Positions 58,063 through 64,000 of a stretch of 64,000 bases of DNA are shown one piece after another. This stretch comes from Rhodococcoides trifolii (GTDB lineage Bacteria; Actinomycetota; Actinomycetes; Mycobacteriales; Mycobacteriaceae): positions 744,001-808,000 of the forward strand of contig NZ_BMCU01000003.1 in assembly GCF_014635345.1 (NCBI RefSeq), given 5' to 3'. The position numbers and the translations under genes are program-made. How positions within the stretch are numbered: position 1 is the first letter of the stretch; the number at the start of each line of letters is the position of its first letter. A model generated the notes under the pieces. The model did not search any database and had not been told where the DNA came from. It saw nothing but the letters and a program-made list of their open reading frames with translations.

Positions 58063-58105
58063 CCTCAAACTTTAACCTCGGCTGCGCAGACACAGCCCTC
58101 GGGCG

Positions 58106-59365
58106 TCAACCCCTTTGCGCGAGGAACGCAACGCTGACTTCTTCACCGGTCCGAACTTCGGTGACCTCGGGGTCGACCATGACCAGACAGTTCGCTTCGG
58201 CCAACGTCGCCAGAAGATGCGACGACGATCCGGGCGCACCTCCGAGCGCTTGGACCAGGTACTCCCCGGTCGACTCGTCGCGCATCAGCTGTCCACGCAG
58301 ATACGCGCGCCGACCGTGGATGGAGGTGATGGGACCCACCGTCCGCGCGGTCACGATGCGGCGCAGGGGCTGACGACGGCCGAGCGCGATTCGCACGAGT
58401 GGACGCACCATGACCTCGAACACCACCAGCGCACTGACCGGATTCGACGGCAACAGAAATGTGGGCACCTCGTCGCGACCCAGCTGGCCGAAGCCTTGCA
58501 CCGATCCCGGGTGCATGGCGATGCGGTCGACTTCGATGTTGCCGAAGTCGCTGAGCGCTTCGCGAACGGACTCCGACGCTTCGCCGCCGACGGCACCCGA
58601 GATCACGACGATCTCCGAGCGGATGAGCTGGCCCTCCACGACTTCGCGCAGTCTTTTCGTGTCTCCGCTGACGATGCCGATGCGGTTGACGTCGGCACCG
58701 GCGTCGCGGGCGGCCGCGGCGAGGGCATAGCTGTTGACGTCGTAGACCTGACCCTGACCGGGGGTGCGGTCGATGTCGACGAGCTCACCGCCGATGGAGA
58801 TGACGGACAGACGTGGGCGGGGGTGCACCAGCACCTTGTCCCGTCCGACTGCGGCGAGAAGGCCGACCTGAGCAGCGCCGATGATGGTGCCGGACCGTAC
58901 CGCGACGTCACCGGGCTGCACGTCGTCGCCCACCTTGCGGACGTATTCGCCCGACCTGACGGGTTGACGGACGACGATGCGGTTGCGCCCGTCGTCGGTG
59001 CGGCCGACGGGGAGAACCGCGTCGGCCAACGTCGGCAGCGGCGCGCCCGTATCGACCCGTACCGCCTGCCGCGGCTGCAGACGGATCGGCTGACGAGACC
59101 CCGCCTTGACCTCTCCCACCACGGGAAGCGAGATCACGACCGGGTCGCCGTTGTCGTCGACCTGGTCCGAGCCGGCGAGGGCAATGTCGACGCTGCGAAC
59201 CGCGAACCCGTCGATCGCGGCTTGATCGAAACCGGGTAGCGGCCGCTCGGTCACCACTTCTTCAGCGCACAGAAGTCCCTGAGCCTCGGAAATCGCAACC
59301 CTGACCGGACGTGGTGCCACGGCCGCCGCTGTCACTTTGGACTGCTGGTCCTCGACCGAGCGCAT
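58106..59365 (-). CDS. glp: Gephyrin-like protein (MoeA homologue)
   Basis: A 419-residue MoeA-fold protein. The N-terminal MoeA_N segment (LPGFDQAAIDGFAVRS, VDTGAPLPTLADAVLPV) is followed by the MPT-binding domain (RPRLSVISIGGELVDIDR, VYDVNSYALAAAARDAGADV) and MoeA_C. In Corynebacterium the homologous Glp binds FtsZ and GlpR instead of making Moco. Position matches Rv0994 (moeA1). GGAAGGA precedes the ATG; the stretch upstream to 59443 is not coding. Both Moco and division roles remain possible. Confidence 0.85.
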   Translation of the reverse strand: MRSVEDQQSKVTAAAVAPRPVRVAISEAQGLLCAEEVVTERPLPGFDQAAIDGFAVRSVDIALAGSDQVDDNGDPVVISLPVVGEVKAGSRQPIRLQPRQAVRVDTGAPLPTLADAVLPVGRTDDGRNRIVVRQPVRSGEYVRKVGDDVQPGDVAVRSGTIIGAAQVGLLAAVGRDKVLVHPRPRLSVISIGGELVDIDRTPGQGQVYDVNSYALAAAARDAGADVNRIGIVSGDTKRLREVVEGQLIRSEIVVISGAVGGEASESVREALSDFGNIEVDRIAMHPGSVQGFGQLGRDEVPTFLLPSNPVSALVVFEVMVRPLVRIALGRRQPLRRIVTARTVGPITSIHGRRAYLRGQLMRDESTGEYLVQALGGAPGSSSHLLATLAEANCLVMVDPEVTEVRTGEEVSVAFLAQRG

Positions 59366-59385
59366 CTGGTCCTTCCCTTGTCGAC

Positions 59386-60342
59386 CTATTCGTACGTGGT
59401 GAGCTGCGGTGCCCAGTCGTCCGACAGGCGCTCGTTGAGCCATTCACGCAACGCGGGACCGTAATCGTCACGTTCCAACGCAAAGTCAACCGCAGCGCGC
59501 AGGTAACCCCCGGGATTTCCGAGGTCGTGTCTCGAACCACGATGCACGACGACGTGAACGGGGTGACCTTCCGCGATCAATAATGCAATTGCGTCGGTCA
59601 ACTGAAGTTCACCTCCCGTTCCGGGTTCGATGCGCCGCAGAGCGTCGAAGATCGCGCGATCGAGCAGATAACGCCCTGCCGCTGCGTAATTGGACGGTGC
59701 GTCTTCCGCTTTCGGCTTCTCGACCATGCCGTTGACCTTCAGCACGTTCGGATTGACTGCGTCCGGGACGATTTCGGTGTCGAACACGCCGTAGGCCGAC
59801 ACCTGCTCGTGCGGCACCTCGATGGCACACAGCACCGACCCGCCTCGTTTGGCGCGCACGCGGGCCATCACATCGAGTACGCCGCGCGGGAGCACGAGAT
59901 CGTCCGGAAGCAACACTGCAACGACGTCCTCGTCGTCGTCAAGCAGTTGTTCGGCGCACGACACCGCGTGTCCGAGGCCGAGCGGTTCGTGTTGGATGAC
60001 TGACTGCACCTCGAGCAAAGACGGTGCGACGCGGACCTTTTCGAGGAGCTTGAGCTTGCCGCTCGCCTCGAGCTTGGATTCGAGAACCAGGTCCTCGACG
60101 AAGTGTGCGACCACGCCGTCCTTGCCGGGCGAGGTCACGATCACCAGACGCGTCGCGCCGCCGTCGGCCGCTTCACCGGCGACCAATTCGATTCCGGGGG
60201 TGTCGACGACCGGTAGCAGCTCTTTCGGGACCGTCTTGGTGGCGGGCAAGAATCGGGTTCCCATTCCCGCGGCGGGGACGACGGCCGTGCGGAAGGGAGT
60301 GCGTCCCGCAGCCTGACCGGTAGTACCTGCTTCTGAGCTCAT
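59386..60342 (-). CDS. galU: UTP-glucose-1-phosphate uridylyltransferase
   Basis: Makes UDP-glucose for cell-wall glycans and trehalose. The 318-residue protein has the nucleotide-binding signature AAGMGTRFLPATKTVPKELLPVVDTP, LPDDLVLP, VEKPKAEDAPSN and GNPGGYLRAAVDFAL. TAGGGT (60350-60355 on this strand) ends 7 nt before the ATG with no ribosome-binding site. It is 20 nt upstream of glp on the same strand. Confidence 0.96.
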   Translation of the reverse strand: MSSEAGTTGQAAGRTPFRTAVVPAAGMGTRFLPATKTVPKELLPVVDTPGIELVAGEAADGGATRLVIVTSPGKDGVVAHFVEDLVLESKLEASGKLKLLEKVRVAPSLLEVQSVIQHEPLGLGHAVSCAEQLLDDDEDVVAVLLPDDLVLPRGVLDVMARVRAKRGGSVLCAIEVPHEQVSAYGVFDTEIVPDAVNPNVLKVNGMVEKPKAEDAPSNYAAAGRYLLDRAIFDALRRIEPGTGGELQLTDAIALLIAEGHPVHVVVHRGSRHDLGNPGGYLRAAVDFALERDDYGPALREWLNERLSDDWAPQLTTYE

Positions 60343-60402
60343 GGCCCACACCCTATCCAAGTAGATCGCGAAGTCGCTGCGCGAGACCTTATGGTTTTCC
60401 CC
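60343..60402. promoter_or_regulatory. Compact divergent galU / 5-formyl-THF cyclo-ligase promoter
   Basis: Only 60 bp separate the two start codons. TAGGGT toward galU (60350-60355) and TATGGT toward the ligase (60390-60395) each end 7 nt before their start codon. Both transcripts are predicted leaderless, with -10 elements about 35 bp apart. Confidence 0.5.
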
Positions 60403-61029
60403 ATGCCCGCTGGTGACAAACCCTGCACGGCCACAGTCGGCAAAGCCTCGATGGCTCCCGCCGGGAAAGCCCAGTGGAGACGCCGCATTCTCGACGCTCG
60501 CAGGCACCGATCTCTGGACCTGCGCGCCGCCGATGCATCAGCACTCTCTCACGTCCTGTCCGAATTGGCGTCCGGAGCTTCCACCGTTGCCGCGTACGTT
60601 CCGGTGGGCAGCGAACCGGGTTCGATTGCGATGCTCGATGCGATGCGCGGGGCGGGTGCACGCGTGCTTCTCCCCCTGGCGGGCGAACCGGGCCCCTTGC
60701 AGTGGGCGTTCTATTCCGGGCCGGAATCGCTGGTTCCGGCGCCGTACGGCCTGCGGGAACCGTCGGGTTCCGTCCTGCCGCCGGAGGCCGTGGCCGACGC
60801 CGAGATCGTGCTGGTCCCTGCCCTCGCGATCGACCGCCGCGGCGTTCGGTTGGGCCGCGGCGCCGGGTTCTACGACCGCACCCTGTCGTTGGTGTCCGCG
60901 TCGGCCGACCTCGTCGGTGTGGTGTACGACGACGAGTACGTGGACCTGTTGCCGGGTGAGCAACACGACATCGCGATGACGCACGTGGTGACGCCCGGCC
61001 TCGGGCTGCGCCGCGCGGGCGCGGAATAG
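60403..61029 (+). CDS. 5-formyltetrahydrofolate cyclo-ligase
   Basis: Converts 5-formyl-THF to methenyl-THF with ATP. The 208-residue protein has KAQWRRRILDARRHRS at the N-terminus, AAYVPVGSEPG, and the catalytic VPALAIDRRGVRLGRGAGFYDRTL. ATG 60403 lies 7 nt after TATGGT; ATG 60391 is in frame but falls inside that hexamer. Orthologue of Rv0992c by order. Confidence 0.93.
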   Translation: MPAGDKPCTATVGKASMAPAGKAQWRRRILDARRHRSLDLRAADASALSHVLSELASGASTVAAYVPVGSEPGSIAMLDAMRGAGARVLLPLAGEPGPLQWAFYSGPESLVPAPYGLREPSGSVLPPEAVADAEIVLVPALAIDRRGVRLGRGAGFYDRTLSLVSASADLVGVVYDDEYVDLLPGEQHDIAMTHVVTPGLGLRRAGAE

Positions 61030-61046
61030 CCCTTCGGTTTCCGACG

Positions 61047-61073
61047 TTGGCACTGTCAGCTGTAGAGTGCCAG
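61047..61073 (+). promoter_or_regulatory. CIRCE-like HrcA operator
   Basis: TTGGCACTG - 9 nt - GAGTGCCAG matches the CIRCE layout (TTAGCACTC-N9-GAGTGCTAA) with the exact 9-nt spacer and the actinobacterial TGGCACT core. It lies 66 bp upstream of the Ruc/FmdB-type gene. In M. tuberculosis the homologous gene Rv0991c is reported to be heat-induced and under HrcA. Confidence 0.85.
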
Positions 61074-61138
61074 TTGCCCCGGTGCGTCCCTGGGACGACG
61101 GTCTACGGGCCGACCAGAAGTTTCGGAGGATTGCTGAC

Positions 61139-61492
61139 GTGCCTACCTATTCGTATGCGTGTACCGAGTGCGACAACAAGTTCGACATCGTGCAGAAGTT
61201 CACCGACGACACGCTGACCGTGTGCCCCGCATGCTCGGGCAAGCTGCGCAAGCTGTTCAACACCGTCGGAATCGTGTTCAAAGGAAGCGGCTTCTACCGC
61301 ACCGATTCTCGTGCCGGATCCACCGCGAGTGAGTCCTCCTCGCCCGCGAAGTCCGAGTCGAAGTCCGACTCCAAGTCCGACAGCGGGTCGACGAAATCCG
61401 AGAAGAAGTCCGACTCGTCCTCGTCCTCCACGTCGTCGTCCGATTCCAAGTCGAGTTCGTCCAGCACGTCGAAGTCCGCCGCCGCAAGCTGA
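61139..61492 (+). CDS. ruc: FmdB-type zinc-ribbon protein, Ruc (redox-regulated chaperone) homologue
   Basis: A 117-residue protein. The N-terminal zinc ribbon has C8 and C11 (YACTEC) and C29 and C32 (CPAC), then FNTVGIVFKGSGFYRTDSR. Residues 55-117 are a low-complexity Ser/Lys/Asp tail, predicted disordered. This is the layout of M. tuberculosis Rv0991c, described as a redox-regulated chaperone with a disordered C-terminus. The CIRCE-like operator upstream agrees with that. CGGAGGA precedes the GTG; a terminator follows. Confidence 0.88.
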   Translation: MPTYSYACTECDNKFDIVQKFTDDTLTVCPACSGKLRKLFNTVGIVFKGSGFYRTDSRAGSTASESSSPAKSESKSDSKSDSGSTKSEKKSDSSSSSTSSSDSKSSSSSTSKSAAAS

Positions 61493-61500
61493 TCTCGTCG

Positions 61501-61531
61501 CCTGTGGATGAATTCTTCGTCCATCCACAGG
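61501..61531 (+). terminator. Terminator hairpin after ruc
   Basis: CCTGTGGATG (61501-61510) pairs perfectly with CATCCACAGG (61522-61531) across an 11-nt loop. It begins 8 nt after the stop and precedes the next gene's promoter hexamer. Confidence 0.75.
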
Positions 61532-61570
61532 TCGTCGACACCGTCGGCGCGGCAGATCTACCGTTCGGAC

Positions 61571-62212
61571 ATGCCGAACGAACCACGCCTGAACGCGCGC
61601 TGGTTCGAGCGCTCGATCCCGCGTCCCGCCTGGACTCGATCGATCATGGTGCGTCGGTCGATCGCCGCGGCGCTCGTGGTGCTGGCCGCCGTGTCGGCGT
61701 TTCGGGGCGACCCCGACCGTGACCGAGTGACGGTGGTGACCGCCAGTCACGACTTGCGTCCGGGAACCGTTCTGACCGAGGACGACCTGACAATCACTCG
61801 GGTCGACAGCGCTTCCCTGCCGGACGGAGCGACCACGGCGAGCGCAGATGCCGCCGGCCGAACGGTCGCAGGGCCGGTCCGATCGGGCGAAACCCTCACC
61901 GATGTACGGCTTCTCGGCCCACGACTGGCCGGCGCGGCGCTGTCCACCCCCGATGCACGAGTGGTCCCGATCAGGCTCGCAGATCCGTCGCTGGCCGACA
62001 TCGTTCGAGCCGGTGACGTCGTGGACGTCTTGACCGTCGGCGACGACGGAACCCGAGTGCTGGCCGAGGGAGCGGTCGTCGTCCTCGTTCCCACCGGCGA
62101 CGCAAGCAGTAGGCAGCGGGAACGACTGATTCTCCTGGCGTTGGCCACCGACGCTGCCACCTCGGTAGCCGCCGCGTCGCTAGTGAGCGCCTTGACCGTC
62201 GTTTTGCACTAG
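61571..62212 (+). CDS. SAF-domain (CpaB/RcpC-like) membrane-anchored protein
   Basis: A 213-residue protein. A membrane helix (RRSIAAALVVLAAVSAF, about 27-44) precedes an SAF domain (TVVTASHDLRPGTVLTEDDLTITRV, VAGPVRSGETLTDVRLLG) and a CpaB-like segment (VPIRLADPSLADIVRAGDVVDVLTV). CpaB proteins help assemble Flp/Tad pili, but no other tad gene is here. TACCGT (61559-61564) ends 6 nt before the ATG. Confidence 0.82.
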   Translation: MPNEPRLNARWFERSIPRPAWTRSIMVRRSIAAALVVLAAVSAFRGDPDRDRVTVVTASHDLRPGTVLTEDDLTITRVDSASLPDGATTASADAAGRTVAGPVRSGETLTDVRLLGPRLAGAALSTPDARVVPIRLADPSLADIVRAGDVVDVLTVGDDGTRVLAEGAVVVLVPTGDASSRQRERLILLALATDAATSVAAASLVSALTVVLH

Positions 62213-62260
62213 CATTCCCCGGCGAAACGGTTTTGCTGTCGAGTCGAGGGGTGCAGTCGC

Positions 62261-62704
62261 ATGTTGAAGGGCTTCAAGGATTTTCTGCTTCGGGGCAACG
62301 TGGTCGACCTCGCGGTCGCCGTCGTCATCGGCGCGGCGTTCACCGCGATCGTCACCGCCTTCACCACCAACATCATCAACCCCCTCGTTGCCGCGATCGG
62401 CGGATCGAACGAGTACGGCTTCGGATTTCTGATCACCGACAGCCCCGAATCGTTCGTCAACATCGGCGCTGTGATCACCGCGATCATCAACTTCGTCATC
62501 ATCGCGGCCGTCGTCTACTTCGTTCTGATCGTTCCGGTCAACGCAGCCAAGACACGCTTCGACGCCAAGAAGGAGACCGAGGCCTCGACCGCCGAGGACT
62601 CGCTCAGCGACCAGGACATCCTGATCCAGATCCGCGATCTTCTCGCGGACAGCCGACCCACGGCGGGACCCGGCACCTCGTCGACGGGCGCCCACGAACG
62701 CTGA
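62261..62704 (+). CDS. mscL: Large-conductance mechanosensitive channel
   Basis: A pressure-release channel. The 147-residue protein has the N-terminal helix LKGFKDFLLRGNVVDLAVAVVIGAAFTAIVTAF, the second helix INFVIIAAVVYFVLIVPVN, and a C-terminal cytoplasmic helix (SLSDQDILIQIRDLLAD). GAGGGG precedes the ATG. Position matches Rv0985c. Confidence 0.97.
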   Translation: MLKGFKDFLLRGNVVDLAVAVVIGAAFTAIVTAFTTNIINPLVAAIGGSNEYGFGFLITDSPESFVNIGAVITAIINFVIIAAVVYFVLIVPVNAAKTRFDAKKETEASTAEDSLSDQDILIQIRDLLADSRPTAGPGTSSTGAHER

Positions 62705-62776
62705 CCGGCACCGCCAGACCTGTGACAGGGGCGGACATTTCGCCTATCGGATGAACATTTCTCCACAACTTCGCGA

Positions 62777-62802
62777 GTGTGCGGCGATTCTCAGGCGGGT
62801 AT
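62777..62802 (+). promoter_or_regulatory. SigF-like promoter
   Basis: GTGT-N16-GGGTAT resembles the GTTT-N15/17-GGGTA consensus of alternative stress sigma factors (SigF/SigB group). It is 66 nt upstream of the ANTAR-like small gene. Confidence 0.5.
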
Positions 62803-62867
62803 TACGTCGAGGGTGCACCATGGGGATCGGCTGTGAATAGCCAGACCCACTTTCTCGAAGGAACGCT

Positions 62868-63185
62868 ATGTCCGAAGTTTCTGCCATCACTCCGTCTCAC
62901 CGCTCGCGCACTGTCGCGTCGCGGATCGATGTCGACATCGCCACCGGCATCCTGGTGGCTGTGCGGTCCATCTCGCCCGACGCCGCCAACGCCGAACTCG
63001 TGGCGTGCGCGGTGGCGAATCATCTCAGCCTGTTCCAACTCTCGCGCGCGTTGATCACGCTGGCTGCACACGGCGCCCCGTCGGCGTCCGATTCACCGGC
63101 CGCACGGTCCGTTGCCGAGCTCGAGTGGGGCGGAGCGCTGGGCCGGGGTGCGGTGGCGCAGCCGGGGTTGGCGACGACCGCCTGA
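62868..63185 (+). CDS. Small ANTAR-like protein
   Basis: A 105-residue protein. RIDVDIATGILVAVRSISPDAANAELVACAVANHLSLFQLSRALITLA resembles the three-helix ANTAR RNA-binding domain (R..I..A.GIL...), but the match is weak. GAAGGAACG precedes the ATG. The C-terminus is unstructured. A SigF-like promoter upstream and a U-tract terminator downstream suggest a monocistronic stress-induced unit. Confidence 0.6.
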   Translation: MSEVSAITPSHRSRTVASRIDVDIATGILVAVRSISPDAANAELVACAVANHLSLFQLSRALITLAAHGAPSASDSPAARSVAELEWGGALGRGAVAQPGLATTA

Positions 63186-63207
63186 GCCGCTGTCCTGATC
63201 CGCGTTC

Positions 63208-63280
63208 CTGATTCTGCGAGTCCGATCGTTACCTGCGAGTGCAGTGTCCCTAGCAGGTGACGTTTTTCTCGCGCAATCAG
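63208..63280 (+). terminator. Palindromic element containing a U-tract terminator
   Basis: The inner stem CGTTACCTGC (63227-63236) pairs with GCAGGTGACG (63253-63262), 9 of 10, and is followed by TTTTT, a good intrinsic terminator for the ANTAR-like gene. The symmetry continues outward: CTGATT..GCGAG on the left matches CTCGCG..AATCAG on the right. Confidence 0.75.
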
Positions 63281-63290
63281 AAGGGCGGAA

Positions 63291-63407
63291 TCAGAAGAGC
63301 GTTGCCGCGACGATGTTTCCGAGCACATAGAGTGCACCGAGTGCTCGGACCAAGCCATTGTCCGCATTGTCGATCAAGAACTGCACGAATTCGCCGTTGA
63401 TTCCCAT
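63291..63407 (-). CDS. 38-residue hydrophobic/amphipathic peptide
   Basis: A very short ORF: it begins MGINGEFVQFLIDNADNG and ends with the hydrophobic stretch ALYVLGNIVAATLF. The ATG has a strong GAGGAG at 5-nt spacing. On this strand TTGTGA and TGTATT about 18 nt apart (63500-63530 region) form a plausible promoter. The peptide has a charged N-terminal half and a hydrophobic C-terminal half. Size recalls the short PorA/PorH channel peptides of mycolata, but I see no specific similarity. Confidence 0.55.
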   Translation of the reverse strand: MGINGEFVQFLIDNADNGLVRALGALYVLGNIVAATLF

Positions 63408-63630
63408 TGCTACTCCTCATCGCCATTTCTCGATAACGCGCGTTGTCCACGCTATCGAGCTGGATCCGAGAAGGACGCTAAACGGCTACAGCTGACTAAT
63501 ACAGCGCGCCATGCTGACTTGTCACAAAGTTCGCCCACCTCGGCATCGCCATCAGGGCAAGATTGCTCGCAAATCGGCAGAAACCGAACAATTCGGCCGT
63601 GATCACCGCGTGACGGGTGGGTAGGTCGGC
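63408..63630. other. 223-bp non-coding gap
   Basis: No gene seen. CTCGATA (63429-63435) and TATCGAG (63453-63459) are inverted repeats 24 bp apart just upstream of the 38-residue ORF and may be an operator. The AT content is higher than in the coding regions around it. Confidence 0.5.
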
Positions 63631-64000
63631 TCAGCCGGTGAACTTAGGGAGCGCGAACTCGTCGAGCGTGATCGTGGTGCCGTCGGCCGCGCAGGAGCTC
63701 GCGACCGCATTCGCGTTGTCGACGTAGGCCTGCCCGGACTCGCTGTCGGGCTCGGAGAGCGCCAGGGTGTCCGCGGGCAAGGCGCCGACGAGCGTCGTCA
63801 GCGTGCCCTTCACGTCGCCCGTGGCTGTCCCGCTCTGCGTCTTGAAGTTCGCGATCTCGGCTTCCTTGGCTGCCGTCCACTTGTCGACGTCGGCGTCCGT
63901 GGGGCCCTTTGCCAACGCTGCCAACGAGTTGTACGACGCAGCGAACTGGGTGCAAACATCCGCATTCTGTCCGGACGGCGCGGCCGCCGAATCGTCGCTG
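63631..64000 (-). CDS. Hypothetical protein, probably secreted, 5' end beyond the window
   Basis: The frame stays open from 64000, so the N-terminus lies outside. The visible 122 residues include SDDSAAAPSGQNADVCTQF and AASYNSLAALAKGPTDADVD, a helical middle, and AVASSCAADGTTITLDEFALPKFTG at the end. Two Cys could form a disulfide. The Ser/Ala/Pro-rich start of the visible part looks like the linker after a lipoprotein signal. I do not recognise the family. Confidence 0.75.
   Translation of the reverse strand, partial: SDDSAAAPSGQNADVCTQFAASYNSLAALAKGPTDADVDKWTAAKEAEIANFKTQSGTATGDVKGTLTTLVGALPADTLALSEPDSESGQAYVDNANAVASSCAADGTTITLDEFALPKFTG

Overview
This 64 kb window is high-GC chromosomal DNA from a mycolic-acid actinobacterium, most probably Rhodococcus or a close relative in Nocardiaceae (inference from gene content; no 16S rRNA lies in the window). 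The single-copy genes run in the same overall order as the Mycobacterium tuberculosis segment from glmU (Rv1018c) to mscL (Rv0985c): glmU-prs, rplY-pth-pks16, ispE, ksgA-rpfB, tatD, metG, rsmI, pmt, arcA, a rimJ-like gene, the moeA-like glp, galU, a 5-formyl-THF cyclo-ligase gene, ruc and mscL. Accessory blocks sit between these landmarks. There is no insertion sequence, integrase, phage gene or CRISPR array.

Layout. 1-2.2 kb: 3' part of glmU, prs, and a seven-unit palindromic repeat array. 2.3-8.4 kb: two coupled paralogous SDRs, a DUF4287 protein, a NarL-type two-component pair and a MacB/FtsX-type ABC transporter. 8.4-14 kb: ergothioneine genes, egtA-B-C-D on the minus strand with an egtE candidate divergent. 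14-15.5 kb: EamA transporter and divergent TetR around a perfect operator. 15.5-24.8 kb: rplY, pth, the pks16 acyl-CoA synthetase, prfC, an orphan protein, an ABC-F ATPase and ispE. 24.9-29.2 kb: WYL regulator, a YqeB-like membrane protein coupled to a second two-component pair, ksgA. 29.2-37 kb: rpfB, a fused glutamine-type ABC importer, two tandem LppP/LprE lipoproteins, tatD and metG. 37-47.7 kb: DUF2786 protein, a wax ester/triacylglycerol synthase divergent from an HSL-type esterase, SRPBCC protein, rsmI, pmt, a BCCT betaine-type carrier, DoxX, GntR and arcA. 47.7-56 kb is the most accessory stretch: SDR, a soluble Moco reductase with its flavoprotein partner, a gamma-butyrolactone-receptor-like TetR beside two coupled GyrI-like proteins, EamA/CGNR and XRE/SDR divergent pairs. 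56-64 kb: tRNA-Ala(CGC), the cell-division pair glpR/glp, galU, the HrcA/CIRCE-type ruc gene, SAF protein, mscL, small ORFs and a truncated CDS.

Expression logic. Many genes lack a Shine-Dalgarno sequence and instead have a TANNNT hexamer ending 6-8 nt before the start codon, the signature of leaderless transcription. Operon partners are commonly joined by ATGA, GTGA, TTGA or TGATG overlaps. Convergent genes often overlap at their 3' ends.

The most interesting items are the repeat array after prs (1606-2208), three large imperfect palindromes between genes (17002-17088, 37020-37077, 63208-63280), the butyrolactone-receptor/GyrI cassette (50195-52014), the CIRCE-like operator before ruc, and two unusually short genes of 56 and 38 codons.
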